The position numbers and the translations under genes are program-made. DNA of 56,650 bases from Micromonospora cabrerizensis (GTDB lineage Bacteria > Actinomycetota > Actinomycetes > Mycobacteriales > Micromonosporaceae), in the NCBI RefSeq assembly GCF_022230955.1, contig NZ_JAKKFI010000056.1:1-56650 (forward strand), given 5' to 3'. The first letter of the stretch is position 1; the number at the start of each line of letters is the position of its first letter. Under the pieces are notes generated by a model. It searched no databases and had not been told where the DNA came from. It worked only from the letters and a program-made list of their open reading frames with translations. Of the stretch, positions 8,207 through 16,209 are shown in pieces.

Positions 8207-9532
8207 TCAGAATGTGTTGAGAAGTCGCGAGTAGAGCCCGAACACCCCGACCGCCACCGGCACCAGGGCCATCACGGTCAGCGCCTCGGTGCGGTCGGCG
8301 TACTGCCGGGCTCGGGCAAGCGCGTGCGGTGGTGGCCGGTACGCCAGGATCACGAGGGCCACCGCGCAGAAGGCCAGCGCCGTGAGCGCCGAACCCCACC
8401 ATGCGCCGGGTGTATCCCGCACCCAGTGCATCAGCAGGCCGCCCACGATCACCAGAGCGGCGGCCACCAGCCCCACCACCTCGACGGCCAGCGGGAACGC
8501 CCGCATCCGCAGCAGCAGAGCGCTGGCCACCAGGGCCGCCAGCACCGTTGCCCACGGGCCCGCCGCGGACGCCAGGACGAAACCGCCGAGCGCCGCCGAC
8601 GTCGCCGACGCCAGTGCCGCCACGGCCAGCCCGCGGTGTGCGGAGTCGACTGCGGCCTCCACCGTCACTCGACTCACCAGCTCGTCGTTGCTTCGCCGGT
8701 CGTCGAGGCGGGTGAGCCCGGACGCGATCATCGCGATCCGGGGCAGGAGCCCCAGCATTCCGACGGACACGATCGCCAGCACCGCCGCGACACGCTCGGC
8801 AGGCATGTCGAGTGCCAGCGGTACGCCCCAACCGGCCACCAGGGTCAGCACCGTCCCGCCACCGAGGACGCCGGCGCGGCGGTTGCCCGTCACCGCGCCC
8901 ACCGCAAGCAGGACGCAGCCCACGCCGACAGCCCAGAGGGCCCAGCGCAACGTCTGCCCGCTGGTCAGCCCGGGAACCATGCTCATCGCCATCGCGGCAC
9001 CGCTGAGCAGCACCGCCATTCCGACGGCCCGCTTGGCCACCAGCCCGACGAGGAGACCCGCCAACGCGACCACGCCGCCGATGACGCACACCAGCGCGGG
9101 GCCGAGTCGCCCAGCGGCGAGCACGGCCGCCATCGTGGCGGCGATCAGGCACACGGCGGTGGCGGTCCACCTCCGGGCGGCAACGCCCCAACGGCCGTAC
9201 CGGCGGGCGAGGTCGTCGCCGACCTCGTCGGCGACGTCGTGCACGATGGCCGCCGGCGGGGCCTCGGAGATGGGGTCGACCCGGAGCATCGCGCCGTCCG
9301 GGACGGCGGCCTGTCGCAGGCTGCCGGCCGGATCGAGCACCGTGCCGTCGAGGGTGCTGATCTGGTATCCCCGGGAGTCGTCCATCGGTCGGTGGCCGAT
9401 CATGGCGACGATCTCGGGCAGCAGGAGGCCGAGTGGCTCGTCGGCCGGCAGCACCAGATCGATGCGTCGACGCGCGCCGGCCAGGGTCACCCGGCTGAGC
9501 TGGCCTGCGGTGGGCGTCTGCGCCTGGGTCAT
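8207..9532 (-). CDS. eccD: EccD-type membrane channel subunit of a type VII secretion system
   Basis: 441 residues. Residues 1-90 form a ubiquitin-like (YukD-type) domain (RVTLAGARRRIDLVLP, then a TLDGTVLDP turn), followed by about eleven transmembrane helices, the architecture of EccD. It forms the multi-spanning membrane part of the ESX translocon. The ATG at 9532 overlaps the stop of the upstream 84-residue gene in ATGA, which fixes the start; a longer open frame extends upstream but would run through that gene. EccD, MinD-like and EccC in one operon is the strongest evidence for the system type. Confidence 0.92.
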   Translation of the reverse strand: MTQAQTPTAGQLSRVTLAGARRRIDLVLPADEPLGLLLPEIVAMIGHRPMDDSRGYQISTLDGTVLDPAGSLRQAAVPDGAMLRVDPISEAPPAAIVHDVADEVGDDLARRYGRWGVAARRWTATAVCLIAATMAAVLAAGRLGPALVCVIGGVVALAGLLVGLVAKRAVGMAVLLSGAAMAMSMVPGLTSGQTLRWALWAVGVGCVLLAVGAVTGNRRAGVLGGGTVLTLVAGWGVPLALDMPAERVAAVLAIVSVGMLGLLPRIAMIASGLTRLDDRRSNDELVSRVTVEAAVDSAHRGLAVAALASATSAALGGFVLASAAGPWATVLAALVASALLLRMRAFPLAVEVVGLVAAALVIVGGLLMHWVRDTPGAWWGSALTALAFCAVALVILAYRPPPHALARARQYADRTEALTVMALVPVAVGVFGLYSRLLNTF

Positions 9533-9783
9533 CGCGTGCCCTCCGACTGGACCGTTGGAGGGTTGCGGGCCCTCTGCTGATCGGCGATGACGTCCTTGAG
9601 GAACGACCAGCCCACACACCCGGCGCAGGCCACGGCCGCCAGGACGAGCCCGATCCGCAGCCACCGGAACCCGTCACCCGTGGCACGGACCCGGCGCTGC
9701 CGGCCCCACAGCAGCAACTCCCGCATCCGGGCGCGGCGGACCGCGACCGACTCGATGAGCTGGGTGTCGTATTCACGAGCCAC
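9529..9783 (-). CDS. Small single-pass membrane protein, first gene of the type VII operon
   Basis: 84 residues: a basic N-terminal region (RRARMRELLLWGRQRR), one transmembrane helix at about residues 43-62 (LRIGLVLAAVACAGCVGW) and a short polar tail. It overlaps the eccD-like gene by ATGA. The family is not recognised. Its position suggests a structural or assembly accessory of the translocon, possibly standing in for one of the smaller Ecc subunits, but the sequence alone does not show this. Confidence 0.82.
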   Translation of the reverse strand: MAREYDTQLIESVAVRRARMRELLLWGRQRRVRATGDGFRWLRIGLVLAAVACAGCVGWSFLKDVIADQQRARNPPTVQSEGTR

Positions 9784-9995
9784 GGGCCGATTCTATCCAC
9801 GCCCGCTAATCCGACGGGGTGACGATCCTGCGGCGACGACCCAGGTCGGGCGGTCGGTCACATCCACATGCCCACATGTCCACCTGATGTGGACGGGCCC
9901 GCGGCGGAGTTTGTCCGCCACGGGCCCTTCATCCACCACTTCGATTACCTGACCTGCCCCGACCCGCCGTGGATCGACGAACTCAGGACGCCAGC
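9784..9995. promoter_or_regulatory. Intergenic region: type VII operon promoter area and GH62 terminator
   Basis: This 212-base gap separates two leftward genes. Next to the secretion operon it should hold that operon's promoter; I see no convincing -35/-10 pair. A run of CCACAT-like motifs with an inverted ATGTGG lies at about 9860-9893 and could be an operator, but this is weak. A hairpin at 9895-9927 is listed separately. Confidence 0.35.
9895..9927. terminator. Hairpin downstream of the GH62 gene
   Basis: Arms GGGCCCGCGGCGGA and TCCGCCACGGGCCC pair with a single C-A mismatch around a 5-base loop. It lies about 70 bases past the leftward arabinofuranosidase stop and upstream of the secretion operon, so it probably insulates the two units. 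Confidence 0.6.
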
Positions 9996-11519
9996 TCAGC
10001 GCTGGAGGGTCAGCAGACCCGGCCGGTACGGCAGCAGGCCGTAGTCCACGCCGTCGGAGCTGGGGGAACGGCCCTGGTAGAGCAGTTGCAGGTTGCAGGC
10101 GTCGACAGTCATGGTCTGGTCGGCGTTGGTGCGCAGCAGCTCACCGTGGCTGATGTCGTTGGTCCAGGTCGCACCGCTGTTGACCTTGCCCGCGAACGGG
10201 TTGCTCTGGGTCGCGGCCTGCGGCGTCCACGAACCACCCAGGCTGGTGGCGGTGAACGAGCGGAAGTAGCGGCCCGTCGAACCGATCGCCTCGACGATCA
10301 TGAGGTACTTGTTCAGGCCCTGGAGCTTGTAGACCTGCGGGGCCTCGAACAGGTTGTTCGTGGTGTCGCTCATGATGGTCGTGTAGCTGCTGCCGAAGTT
10401 GCCGGGGAAGTTCCCGATCGGCATGCTGGCCCGGTAGATCTTGCCGTTGTCACCGGCGAAGAACAGGTACATGTTCGTACCGTCACCGATGAGAGCCTGG
10501 TCGATCGGCCCGGTGCCGGAACCGGTGATGCTTCCGGTGAACAGCGTCTGCGCCGCCGACCACCCGTTCGGGTTGGTCGGGTCGCTGGAGGTCCGGTAGG
10601 AGAACGCCGGCCCACCCCACTGGTAGGCGAGCACCCAGATGTTCTTCGGCGCGAAGTAGAACAACGACGGCGCCACGGTCCCCGAGTTCATCGCGTTCTG
10701 ACTGGCCGAGCCCATCTGCGAGTAGTTCGAGAAGAGGCCGAAGTTCATCGAACCCCAGCTGGACCCGAAGTCGTGCGTGGTGGCGTAGACCAACTGCTGG
10801 CCGTTGTACGGGGCGACCGTGAAGTCCTTCAGCGACACCCAGCCCGACCTCGGGTTCGCCAGCACGCCCGACGAGGACCACCGGTACGTCGACGGAAGGT
10901 CGCACGTGCCGGTCGGCGGGGGCGTGGTGGGATCGGTCCCACCGACGCGGACGAGCTGCCACTGCTGGTTGCTGCCGTTCCAGTCGTCGTACTGCACGAT
11001 GTTTCCGCCGTCGGCGGTCGAGGCGCCCTGCACCTCCATCACCTTGTTGCTGTTGCGGTTGATCAGCCGGACGTAGCCGCTGTCCGAGTCGGCCAACCGG
11101 AACTGCTGGTTGTTGCTGTTGTTGTCAGTCCACTGCACGATGCTGGCGCCGTTGGCGGTCGAGAAGCCCGAGACGTCCAGCACCTTGCCGGACAGCCGTG
11201 ACTTCAACCGGTAGTTGCCACTCCCGGAGTCGACGAACTGCCACTGCTGCTGGTTGCCGTTGTTGCGGGCCCACTGGGTGATCCGGGCGCCGTCATTCGT
11301 GGCCAGGTTGTAGACGTCCAGGGCCTTGCCGCTGTTGCGGTTGACCAACACGTACCACGCGGTCGTGTCGACCGTTGCCGCGGCGGCGGGCGTCGGCACC
11401 ATCGCCGCAGCGACACCACCAACCAGCACCGCCATCGCGCCAGCGGCGACAACTCGGGGCAACCACCATCGCCGACGCGCCGGCGGCGCGATCGATGGAG
11501 ACCTATCAAGGGCAGACAT
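9996..11519 (-). CDS. Secreted alpha-L-arabinofuranosidase: CBM13 (ricin-B-type) plus GH62
   Basis: 507 residues. A twin-basic N-terminus (ARRRWW) and hydrophobic stretch ending PTPAAAA give a signal peptide of about 48 residues. Residues about 50-195 are a ricin-B-like trefoil (CBM13) with three repeats, each carrying a QW-type motif (QQQWQF, NQQFRL, NQQWQL). A PTTPPPTG linker leads to a GH62 catalytic domain at about 203-507, recognised by [37 protein letters not shown] and [10 protein letters not shown] near residue 390, where Glu392 is a candidate acid. GH62 enzymes remove arabinofuranosyl side chains from arabinoxylan; the lectin module would target plant cell wall. A perfect LacI-type palindrome upstream (11605-11616) fits carbohydrate induction. 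Confidence 0.93.
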   Translation of the reverse strand: MSALDRSPSIAPPARRRWWLPRVVAAGAMAVLVGGVAAAMVPTPAAAATVDTTAWYVLVNRNSGKALDVYNLATNDGARITQWARNNGNQQQWQFVDSGSGNYRLKSRLSGKVLDVSGFSTANGASIVQWTDNNSNNQQFRLADSDSGYVRLINRNSNKVMEVQGASTADGGNIVQYDDWNGSNQQWQLVRVGGTDPTTPPPTGTCDLPSTYRWSSSGVLANPRSGWVSLKDFTVAPYNGQQLVYATTHDFGSSWGSMNFGLFSNYSQMGSASQNAMNSGTVAPSLFYFAPKNIWVLAYQWGGPAFSYRTSSDPTNPNGWSAAQTLFTGSITGSGTGPIDQALIGDGTNMYLFFAGDNGKIYRASMPIGNFPGNFGSSYTTIMSDTTNNLFEAPQVYKLQGLNKYLMIVEAIGSTGRYFRSFTATSLGGSWTPQAATQSNPFAGKVNSGATWTNDISHGELLRTNADQTMTVDACNLQLLYQGRSPSSDGVDYGLLPYRPGLLTLQR

Positions 11520-11604
11520 GATCCTCCTTCAGTGACCAAGAGCCGAGCGGCCTGCCCGAAGATGGGCGCACCGCGACGCGCGGCCGGGCACAAGCGTCGT
11601 AGTA

Positions 11605-11616
11605 GTTAGCGCTAAC
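11605..11616. promoter_or_regulatory. LacI-family operator candidate upstream of GH62
   Basis: The perfect 12-bp palindrome GTTAGCGCTAAC lies about 86 bases before the GH62 start. It has the central CG and AT-containing arms of LacI/GalR-family operators. Half-site-like GCGCTAAC occurs again at 11876-11883. No LacI-family gene is in the window, so the regulator would act in trans. Confidence 0.6.
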
Positions 11617-12105
11617 AAGACTTCTGCATGGCCCGGCACACGCCTGATTCCAGGTCGACGAAGCAGGCTCGCCCGGTAAGCCAAGGGTGTCGTCGTCCTT
11701 AAGCATCGACTGTGAGCGATAACATGGCGTTCGTCAAGTCGTAACTTGCTGGGAACATCGGCCGGTGTCACACGGTGACCCTCGGGCGTGATCACCTTCC
11801 CGCAACTCGTCGCAGGCACCGCCCCTTTCTCCTGACACAGACCCCATTTGGGCCCTTGAGCGAGGCTGTTGGTGCGCGCTAACATCGACGGCTGCCCATT
11901 GTTGGGAGCGTCCTCAGAGGGCGTACGCCGGGACGACCGGACCCGAATCAGGATTCAGAAGACCACCCGAAGCGCTGGCCCGTCGGCTGCGCTCGGCTCG
12001 TGACGCCTGCCCGTACACCGGTTGCCCGCAGCGCGTCGACCGCCCACGGCCGGGCTCCAGGCAGGACGACACCTTGCCTGGTGATGCGACGTCAAATATC
12101 GTCCC

Positions 12106-12126
12106 GATGTATCGGCTCGATATATC
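12106..12126. promoter_or_regulatory. PadR-like inverted repeat upstream of the methyltransferase
   Basis: Arms GATGTATC and GATATATC are inverted repeats (7 of 8) around a 5-base centre, 42 bases upstream of the start codon. The A+T-rich site stands out in this genome and resembles binding sites of PadR- or MarR-type repressors. No such regulator is adjacent, so the assignment is tentative. Confidence 0.4.
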
Positions 12127-12168
12127 AAGGCGGCGCTTTCCGGCCGCCCGCTTGATCCGGGAGGCGTG

Positions 12169-12945
12169 ATGAGGTCGATCGACTACGACACCGAGCAGCA
12201 CCAGGACTATGCGCGCGGCCGTGCGCTCGCCCAGCAACAACTGCGCGAATGGATCAGCGCCTTCGAAGCGGTGCTGCCCGATCGGCGTCCGCTCACGGGG
12301 CTCGACGTCGGGTCGGGGACCGGCAGGTTCACACCCGCGCTGGCGGAGGCGTTCGGGCCGGTCACCGGCGTCGAGCCATCGGTTCGCATGCGCGAGGTCG
12401 CGCAGGCGCAACCCCAGCACCCCGGAGTGCGGTATCTGGCCGGCGCCGCCGAGGACCTGCCGGTGCCGTCCGGCAGCGTCGACTACGCCCTCATGTTCCT
12501 GTCCTGGCACCACGTTCAGGACAAGCCCCGGGCAGCCCGGGAACTGACCAGGGTGATCAGGCCGGGCGGCCGACTGCTGCTGCGGGCCAACTTCAGCGAC
12601 CACCACCCCCGGCCGTGGTGGCTGGCGCACTTCCCCAACGGGTACGCGGTGGACGCCTCGCTGTTCCAGCCACTGCACGAGGTGATCGCGATGTTCACGT
12701 CCCTCGGCTGGCGCGTCACCAGCTTCGGTACGGTCACCGAGCCGTCCACCGGCACCTACCGCCAAATGCTCGAACGGCTGCGCCTGCGTACCCTCTCGTT
12801 CTTTGCGCAGCTCAGCCCCGACGACCTGGAGGCCGGCTTCCGCCGGCTGGAGGAGGTCGTCGCCGCGGACCCCGACGCGCCGGCGCCCGTGTTCGCCGAG
12901 CCGCTGCTCACTCTCGAACGCGGCGGAAAGCCCCACGACCACTAG
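12169..12945 (+). CDS. Class I SAM-dependent methyltransferase
   Basis: 258 residues with a standard Rossmann methyltransferase core: motif I LDVGSGTGRF at residues 45-54, an acidic residue ending strand 2 (VTGVEPS), AAEDLPVPSGSVDYALMF as motif II-III, and a post-core RPGGRLLLRANF. It resembles UbiE/SmtA-type methyltransferases for small molecules. The substrate is unknown. GGGAGG lies 4 bases before the ATG at 12169; a GTG directly upstream (12166) is too close to the Shine-Dalgarno. The gene is convergent with an MFS exporter, with 9 bases between them. Confidence 0.88.
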   Translation: MRSIDYDTEQHQDYARGRALAQQQLREWISAFEAVLPDRRPLTGLDVGSGTGRFTPALAEAFGPVTGVEPSVRMREVAQAQPQHPGVRYLAGAAEDLPVPSGSVDYALMFLSWHHVQDKPRAARELTRVIRPGGRLLLRANFSDHHPRPWWLAHFPNGYAVDASLFQPLHEVIAMFTSLGWRVTSFGTVTEPSTGTYRQMLERLRLRTLSFFAQLSPDDLEAGFRRLEEVVAADPDAPAPVFAEPLLTLERGGKPHDH

Positions 12946-12954
12946 GGCCTCTTG

Positions 12955-14190
12955 TCAGGCGGGTGCGGGCGACCCACTGCGGTCCGCTGCCGCGCCGTCG
13001 GGCATGGCGACGCGGATCACGAGCGGGCCGCGACGTCCCAGCGCCCACACGGTGAGCGCGAAGCAGCAGAGTGCCGTACCCGTGATCGTGACCGCTGCCC
13101 AGCCACCCACGGACCAGAGCGTCGTCGCGGCGGCGGAGCCGGCAGCGGCGCCGATGAAGTTGCTGGTGGCCAGCGCCGTGTTGAGCCGGCTGCGGGCCTC
13201 GTGGGAGAGGGCGAACAACCGCGCCCGGTTGAGGAGGGCCTGTGTCTGGAGAGCAACGTCGATCATGACGATCACGATGACGAGAAGGACGACGGACCGG
13301 CCGGCGAACACCGCGACGACGAGGGCGCACAGGGCCAGCACCCAGGCCGCGCCGGTGGCCGGCAACGACCACCCGCGGTCGTGCAGACGCCCGCCGCGCA
13401 GGCCGGAGAGGACACCAGCGAGGCCAGCCAACCCGAACAACCCGATCACCGGCGCCGGATAGTGGAAGGGCGCGCCGCTGAGCAGGAACGTCAGCGCCGT
13501 CCAGAACAGCGAGAACACGGCGAAGCCGGTGGCGGCCAGGACCAGCGTCCACCGGGCCGCGCGCTCGCGGATGACCACCGCGCCGACCGAGGCGATGAGC
13601 TGCGGGTACGGCATACGCGTCCGCGGTGCCAGCGGTGGAATCGCTCGGTAGAGCAAGACCGCGAGCAGAACCGCGACCACCGCGGCGAGGACGAAGATCG
13701 CGCGCCACCCGGCGGCGTCGGCGACGAACCCGCTGATCGTGCGGGAGGCCAGAATGCCGGTCAAGGTGCCAGACCCGACGGTGCCGACCACCCGGCCACG
13801 GTCGGCAGCACCGGCAAGATCCCCGGCGAGCGGCGTGAGAACCTGCCCGGAAATCGTCGTCACCCCGAGCAGACCGAGTGCCAGCAGGAGTACGCCGATC
13901 GACGGCGCGAGCGCGCACAGCAGCAGGGCGGCGGCCGAGGTCAACAACAGCACCGGCACGAACCGCCGACGGTCGAGGACGTCACCGAGCGGCACGAGCA
14001 GCAGGACGCCGACGGCGTACCCGACCTGTGTCGCGGTCACGAGCCAGCCGGCCGTCGCGGTCTCGGTGCGGAGGTCGCTTGCGATGAAGCCGAGGAGCGG
14101 CTGCGTCCAGTAGAGGTTGCCGATGGCCACTCCCGCCGCCACCGCGAACAGGAACGTCAGCCGGCGGCTCATCTGCGACGGCAATGCCAT
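12955..14190 (-). CDS. MFS transporter (drug or sugar efflux type)
   Basis: 411 residues, about twelve transmembrane helices. The loop between helices 2 and 3 has GDVLDRRRFVP, the MFS motif A signature (GxLaDrxGrkr), and helix 1 carries GVAIGNLYWTQPLLG, typical of the YnfM/arabinose-efflux subgroup. It is probably a proton-driven exporter of the inner membrane. The ATG at 14190 has GGGAG 7 bases upstream; a downstream ATG at 14172 is possible. The substrate cannot be read from the sequence. Confidence 0.88.
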   Translation of the reverse strand: MALPSQMSRRLTFLFAVAAGVAIGNLYWTQPLLGFIASDLRTETATAGWLVTATQVGYAVGVLLLVPLGDVLDRRRFVPVLLLTSAAALLLCALAPSIGVLLLALGLLGVTTISGQVLTPLAGDLAGAADRGRVVGTVGSGTLTGILASRTISGFVADAAGWRAIFVLAAVVAVLLAVLLYRAIPPLAPRTRMPYPQLIASVGAVVIRERAARWTLVLAATGFAVFSLFWTALTFLLSGAPFHYPAPVIGLFGLAGLAGVLSGLRGGRLHDRGWSLPATGAAWVLALCALVVAVFAGRSVVLLVIVIVMIDVALQTQALLNRARLFALSHEARSRLNTALATSNFIGAAAGSAAATTLWSVGGWAAVTITGTALCCFALTVWALGRRGPLVIRVAMPDGAAADRSGSPAPA

Positions 14191-14320
14191 GCGACGACTC
14201 CCGTCAGGGTCGGCCACGTTCTCGGCGGCGGGCGCGGCCCATGGTCGCACGACAATCCGCCCGGGGCCGGTGCGGTTTTCGGGCACCTTCCGTCGACTCG
14301 ATCCACATAGGGTCGTCCGC

Positions 14321-15031
14321 ATGGATCGTGAGGCAGACCTCGTTGCGGCCGTCCGGGCGGCCAATCCGGCGGCCGTGGCACAGGCGCTCTCCGACGGCGC
14401 CGGCCCGGACTCCGTCCTCGCCGCCCGGCGCGCCGACCACGCCGCCGTTGACGTGCTGCTCACCGCAGGCGCAGACCCGAACGCGGTCGATCGTCACGGG
14501 CACACCGCGCTGATGCATGCCATCGAGCGGAACGAGCGGGCCGTGAGCACCGCGCTGCTGCTGGCCGGCGCCGCCCGTGCGGGCGCGCTCGACATCGCGC
14601 AGGGTTGGCGGCGGCAGGGCGTTCAGTTCGACCTCGGCGAGATGAGCGTTGGCCTGGACGACGTACCGATCGGCCGTAGGGCTGTGCGACTGCATCCCAC
14701 CGGGTACGAGCTGCGCGGCGATCCGGCGGAGTTCCGCCGCTGGGGGCAGCTCGTCGCGTGCGCGATGGAGGAGCTGGGCGGCGACGAGTGGGACGCGCGG
14801 ACCGGCACTCCGTACGCACTGGCCCAGACCGTCGCCGACAGGCTCGTCGACGGTCCGGTCAAGTCGCCCACGGCGTCGTGGCACCGCATCGAGCTGACCA
14901 GCGCAGAGCTGGCCACCGTACGACAGGCATTTGTGGAGCTTGTCTACGGAGTGCGTGTCACACTGCCGGACGGCCTCGGGCAGGAGTACGTCCACGACGC
15001 GCTCGACGAACTTGATGCCCAGTTGCCCTGA
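14321..15031 (+). CDS. Ankyrin-repeat protein
   Basis: 236 residues. Residues about 5-85 form at least two ankyrin repeats, including VDVLLTAGADPNAVDRHGHTAL in outline (key features: Gly-Ala-Asp-Pro-Asn and Gly-His-Thr-Ala-Leu). The rest (about 100-236) is acidic and not recognised; it holds a helical stretch ending in a Leu/Asp-rich tail. No signal peptide, so likely cytoplasmic and protein-binding. It is followed by a small hairpin at 15072-15093. The partner is unknown. Confidence 0.8.
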   Translation: MDREADLVAAVRAANPAAVAQALSDGAGPDSVLAARRADHAAVDVLLTAGADPNAVDRHGHTALMHAIERNERAVSTALLLAGAARAGALDIAQGWRRQGVQFDLGEMSVGLDDVPIGRRAVRLHPTGYELRGDPAEFRRWGQLVACAMEELGGDEWDARTGTPYALAQTVADRLVDGPVKSPTASWHRIELTSAELATVRQAFVELVYGVRVTLPDGLGQEYVHDALDELDAQLP

Positions 15032-15071
15032 CCTTCGCCCAGCGGTCTGCTGGCAAGCCGCACGGAACCCT

Positions 15072-15093
15072 GAAGACGGTCGAAACCGTCTTC
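15072..15093. terminator. Hairpin between ankyrin and GNAT genes
   Basis: Nine-base perfect arms GAAGACGGT and ACCGTCTTC around a CGAA tetraloop, located between convergent genes (stops at 15031 and 15136). It probably terminates both. Confidence 0.65.
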
Positions 15094-15135
15094 CAATCAG
15101 TGATGGCGCGGCGGTCCGAGCTCGCCTCTCCTCGT

Positions 15136-16068
15136 CTAGGGCTGGACGTCGTTGGAAAGGTTGATCCGGATCCCCGTGTTGCGGTATCCGGCGCGACCGA
15201 AAGCGGCCGCCATAGGCGCGTTGCCCATGTCGGTGGTGGCGGTGATGCGCGACTCCCCGTTGGTCACGTGAAGGCGGGTGATCTCGGCGAGCACCTCGTC
15301 CACGTAGCCGCGCCCGCGGAACTCCGGCACCACCCCGAGATAGCCAACGTTCACGTTGTACGGGGTCGCGGAGGGAATCGCCATGCCCGCCACCTCACCC
15401 TCGCGCGTGTAGGCGATCCGCCACCACTCCCGCCTGCCCGGCGCCCCGAGATAGAAGTCCATCTCCTCGCGCACGGTCGCGTCCACGCCCTTGGCGGCCA
15501 GGTTCGCACGGGTCTGGGCATCCAGGCTGCCCACGGCGACTCTCCTGAACACCGCGAGGAACTCCTCGTCCGAGGCCTCGGTGAACCGCAGCCTGCCGGC
15601 CGCAGGAGGCACCCCGTCGGCGGGTGCCCACTCGAACTGCAGCCGCTCCACCTCCCGGGTGAGGCCCGCCGCATGCGCCGCCGCCCGCCGCCACTCCACG
15701 GCCGACACGGTGGCCGGAACGTCACGCCAGCCACCGGTGACCTCGATCACGTACTGCACCGGCTCCGGGATCCCGGCCAGCGCGGCCCTGATCAGCTCGG
15801 CGGCGACGGCGGCACGGTCACCCACTGCCGGATGCACGTCGAGGCAGTCGAGCGCGACCGGATGCGGGCTGCCCTTCGGCCCCCACCACAATGCCCGTCC
15901 CACGACCTGGCCGTCGTACTCGGCGATCCAGGTCCATTCCGGCCGGTACATGCCCTCGGCCAGATCGGCCAGGTAACGGTCGGCGATGATCCAACCAACG
16001 GGCTCGGTCACGATCCACGGGGTCACGCGGTCGAGATCCGCGGCAGCGGTAGCGCGGTAGGAGATCAC
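15136..16068 (-). CDS. GNAT-family N-acetyltransferase
   Basis: 310 residues, long enough for a tandem GNAT fold. The C-terminal half has the acetyl-CoA pyrophosphate loop V-P-E-F-R-G-R-G-Y (motif A) after strand VNVGYLGV, and a late AAAFGRAGYRNTG (motif B region). The N-terminal half has a weaker GNAT-like pattern (GQVVGRALWW). The substrate is unknown. The gene is monocistronic and convergent with the ankyrin gene. Confidence 0.87.
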   Translation of the reverse strand: MISYRATAAADLDRVTPWIVTEPVGWIIADRYLADLAEGMYRPEWTWIAEYDGQVVGRALWWGPKGSPHPVALDCLDVHPAVGDRAAVAAELIRAALAGIPEPVQYVIEVTGGWRDVPATVSAVEWRRAAAHAAGLTREVERLQFEWAPADGVPPAAGRLRFTEASDEEFLAVFRRVAVGSLDAQTRANLAAKGVDATVREEMDFYLGAPGRREWWRIAYTREGEVAGMAIPSATPYNVNVGYLGVVPEFRGRGYVDEVLAEITRLHVTNGESRITATTDMGNAPMAAAFGRAGYRNTGIRINLSNDVQP

Positions 16069-16209
16069 GTGCAGAGGCTAGCGAAGCTCAGCACCATGAT
16101 TCGCGCGCATCTGACGGAGGTGGCCGCCGTTCTGCTGCTGAGGCCATATCACCCGCGGTGTCCACCCTGGTCAGACAGCTAATGGCGGCTGCCGTAGTAG
16201 CCTGCGCGC

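Larger units (their letters stand above)
11520..12168. other. 649-base non-coding region between GH62 and a methyltransferase
   Basis: The region is divergent: the left part carries the GH62 promoter and LacI-type operator, the right part carries the methyltransferase promoter and an inverted repeat. Several short frames cross it on both strands, but none has a ribosome binding site with plausible codon use. The middle (about 11700-11900) is less G+C-rich than its surroundings, and I see no recognisable RNA or gene there. Confidence 0.5.

Noticed and set aside
7388..9580. A 730-codon rightward frame opposite MinD-like and EccD genes
   Set aside because: Antisense shadow with low-complexity Arg/His/Ser composition; the leftward genes overlap by ATGA and have clear domains.
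10000..11201. A 410-codon rightward frame opposite the GH62 gene
   Set aside because: Antisense shadow; GH62 has a signal peptide, lectin repeats and catalytic motifs.
11914..12942. A 342-codon leftward frame opposite the methyltransferase
   Set aside because: Shadow of the methyltransferase, whose motifs are on the plus strand with a good Shine-Dalgarno.
12952..14310. A 452-codon rightward frame opposite the MFS transporter
   Set aside because: Composition is Gly/Arg/Glu/Gln-rich without hydrophobic pattern; the leftward frame has twelve membrane helices.
16096..16182. A 28-residue frame (MIRAHLTEVAAVLLL start, ends CPPWSDS) resembling a leader peptide
   Set aside because: No gene follows on the same strand, there is no good ribosome binding site, and it is antisense to the end of a promoter area; chance cannot be excluded.
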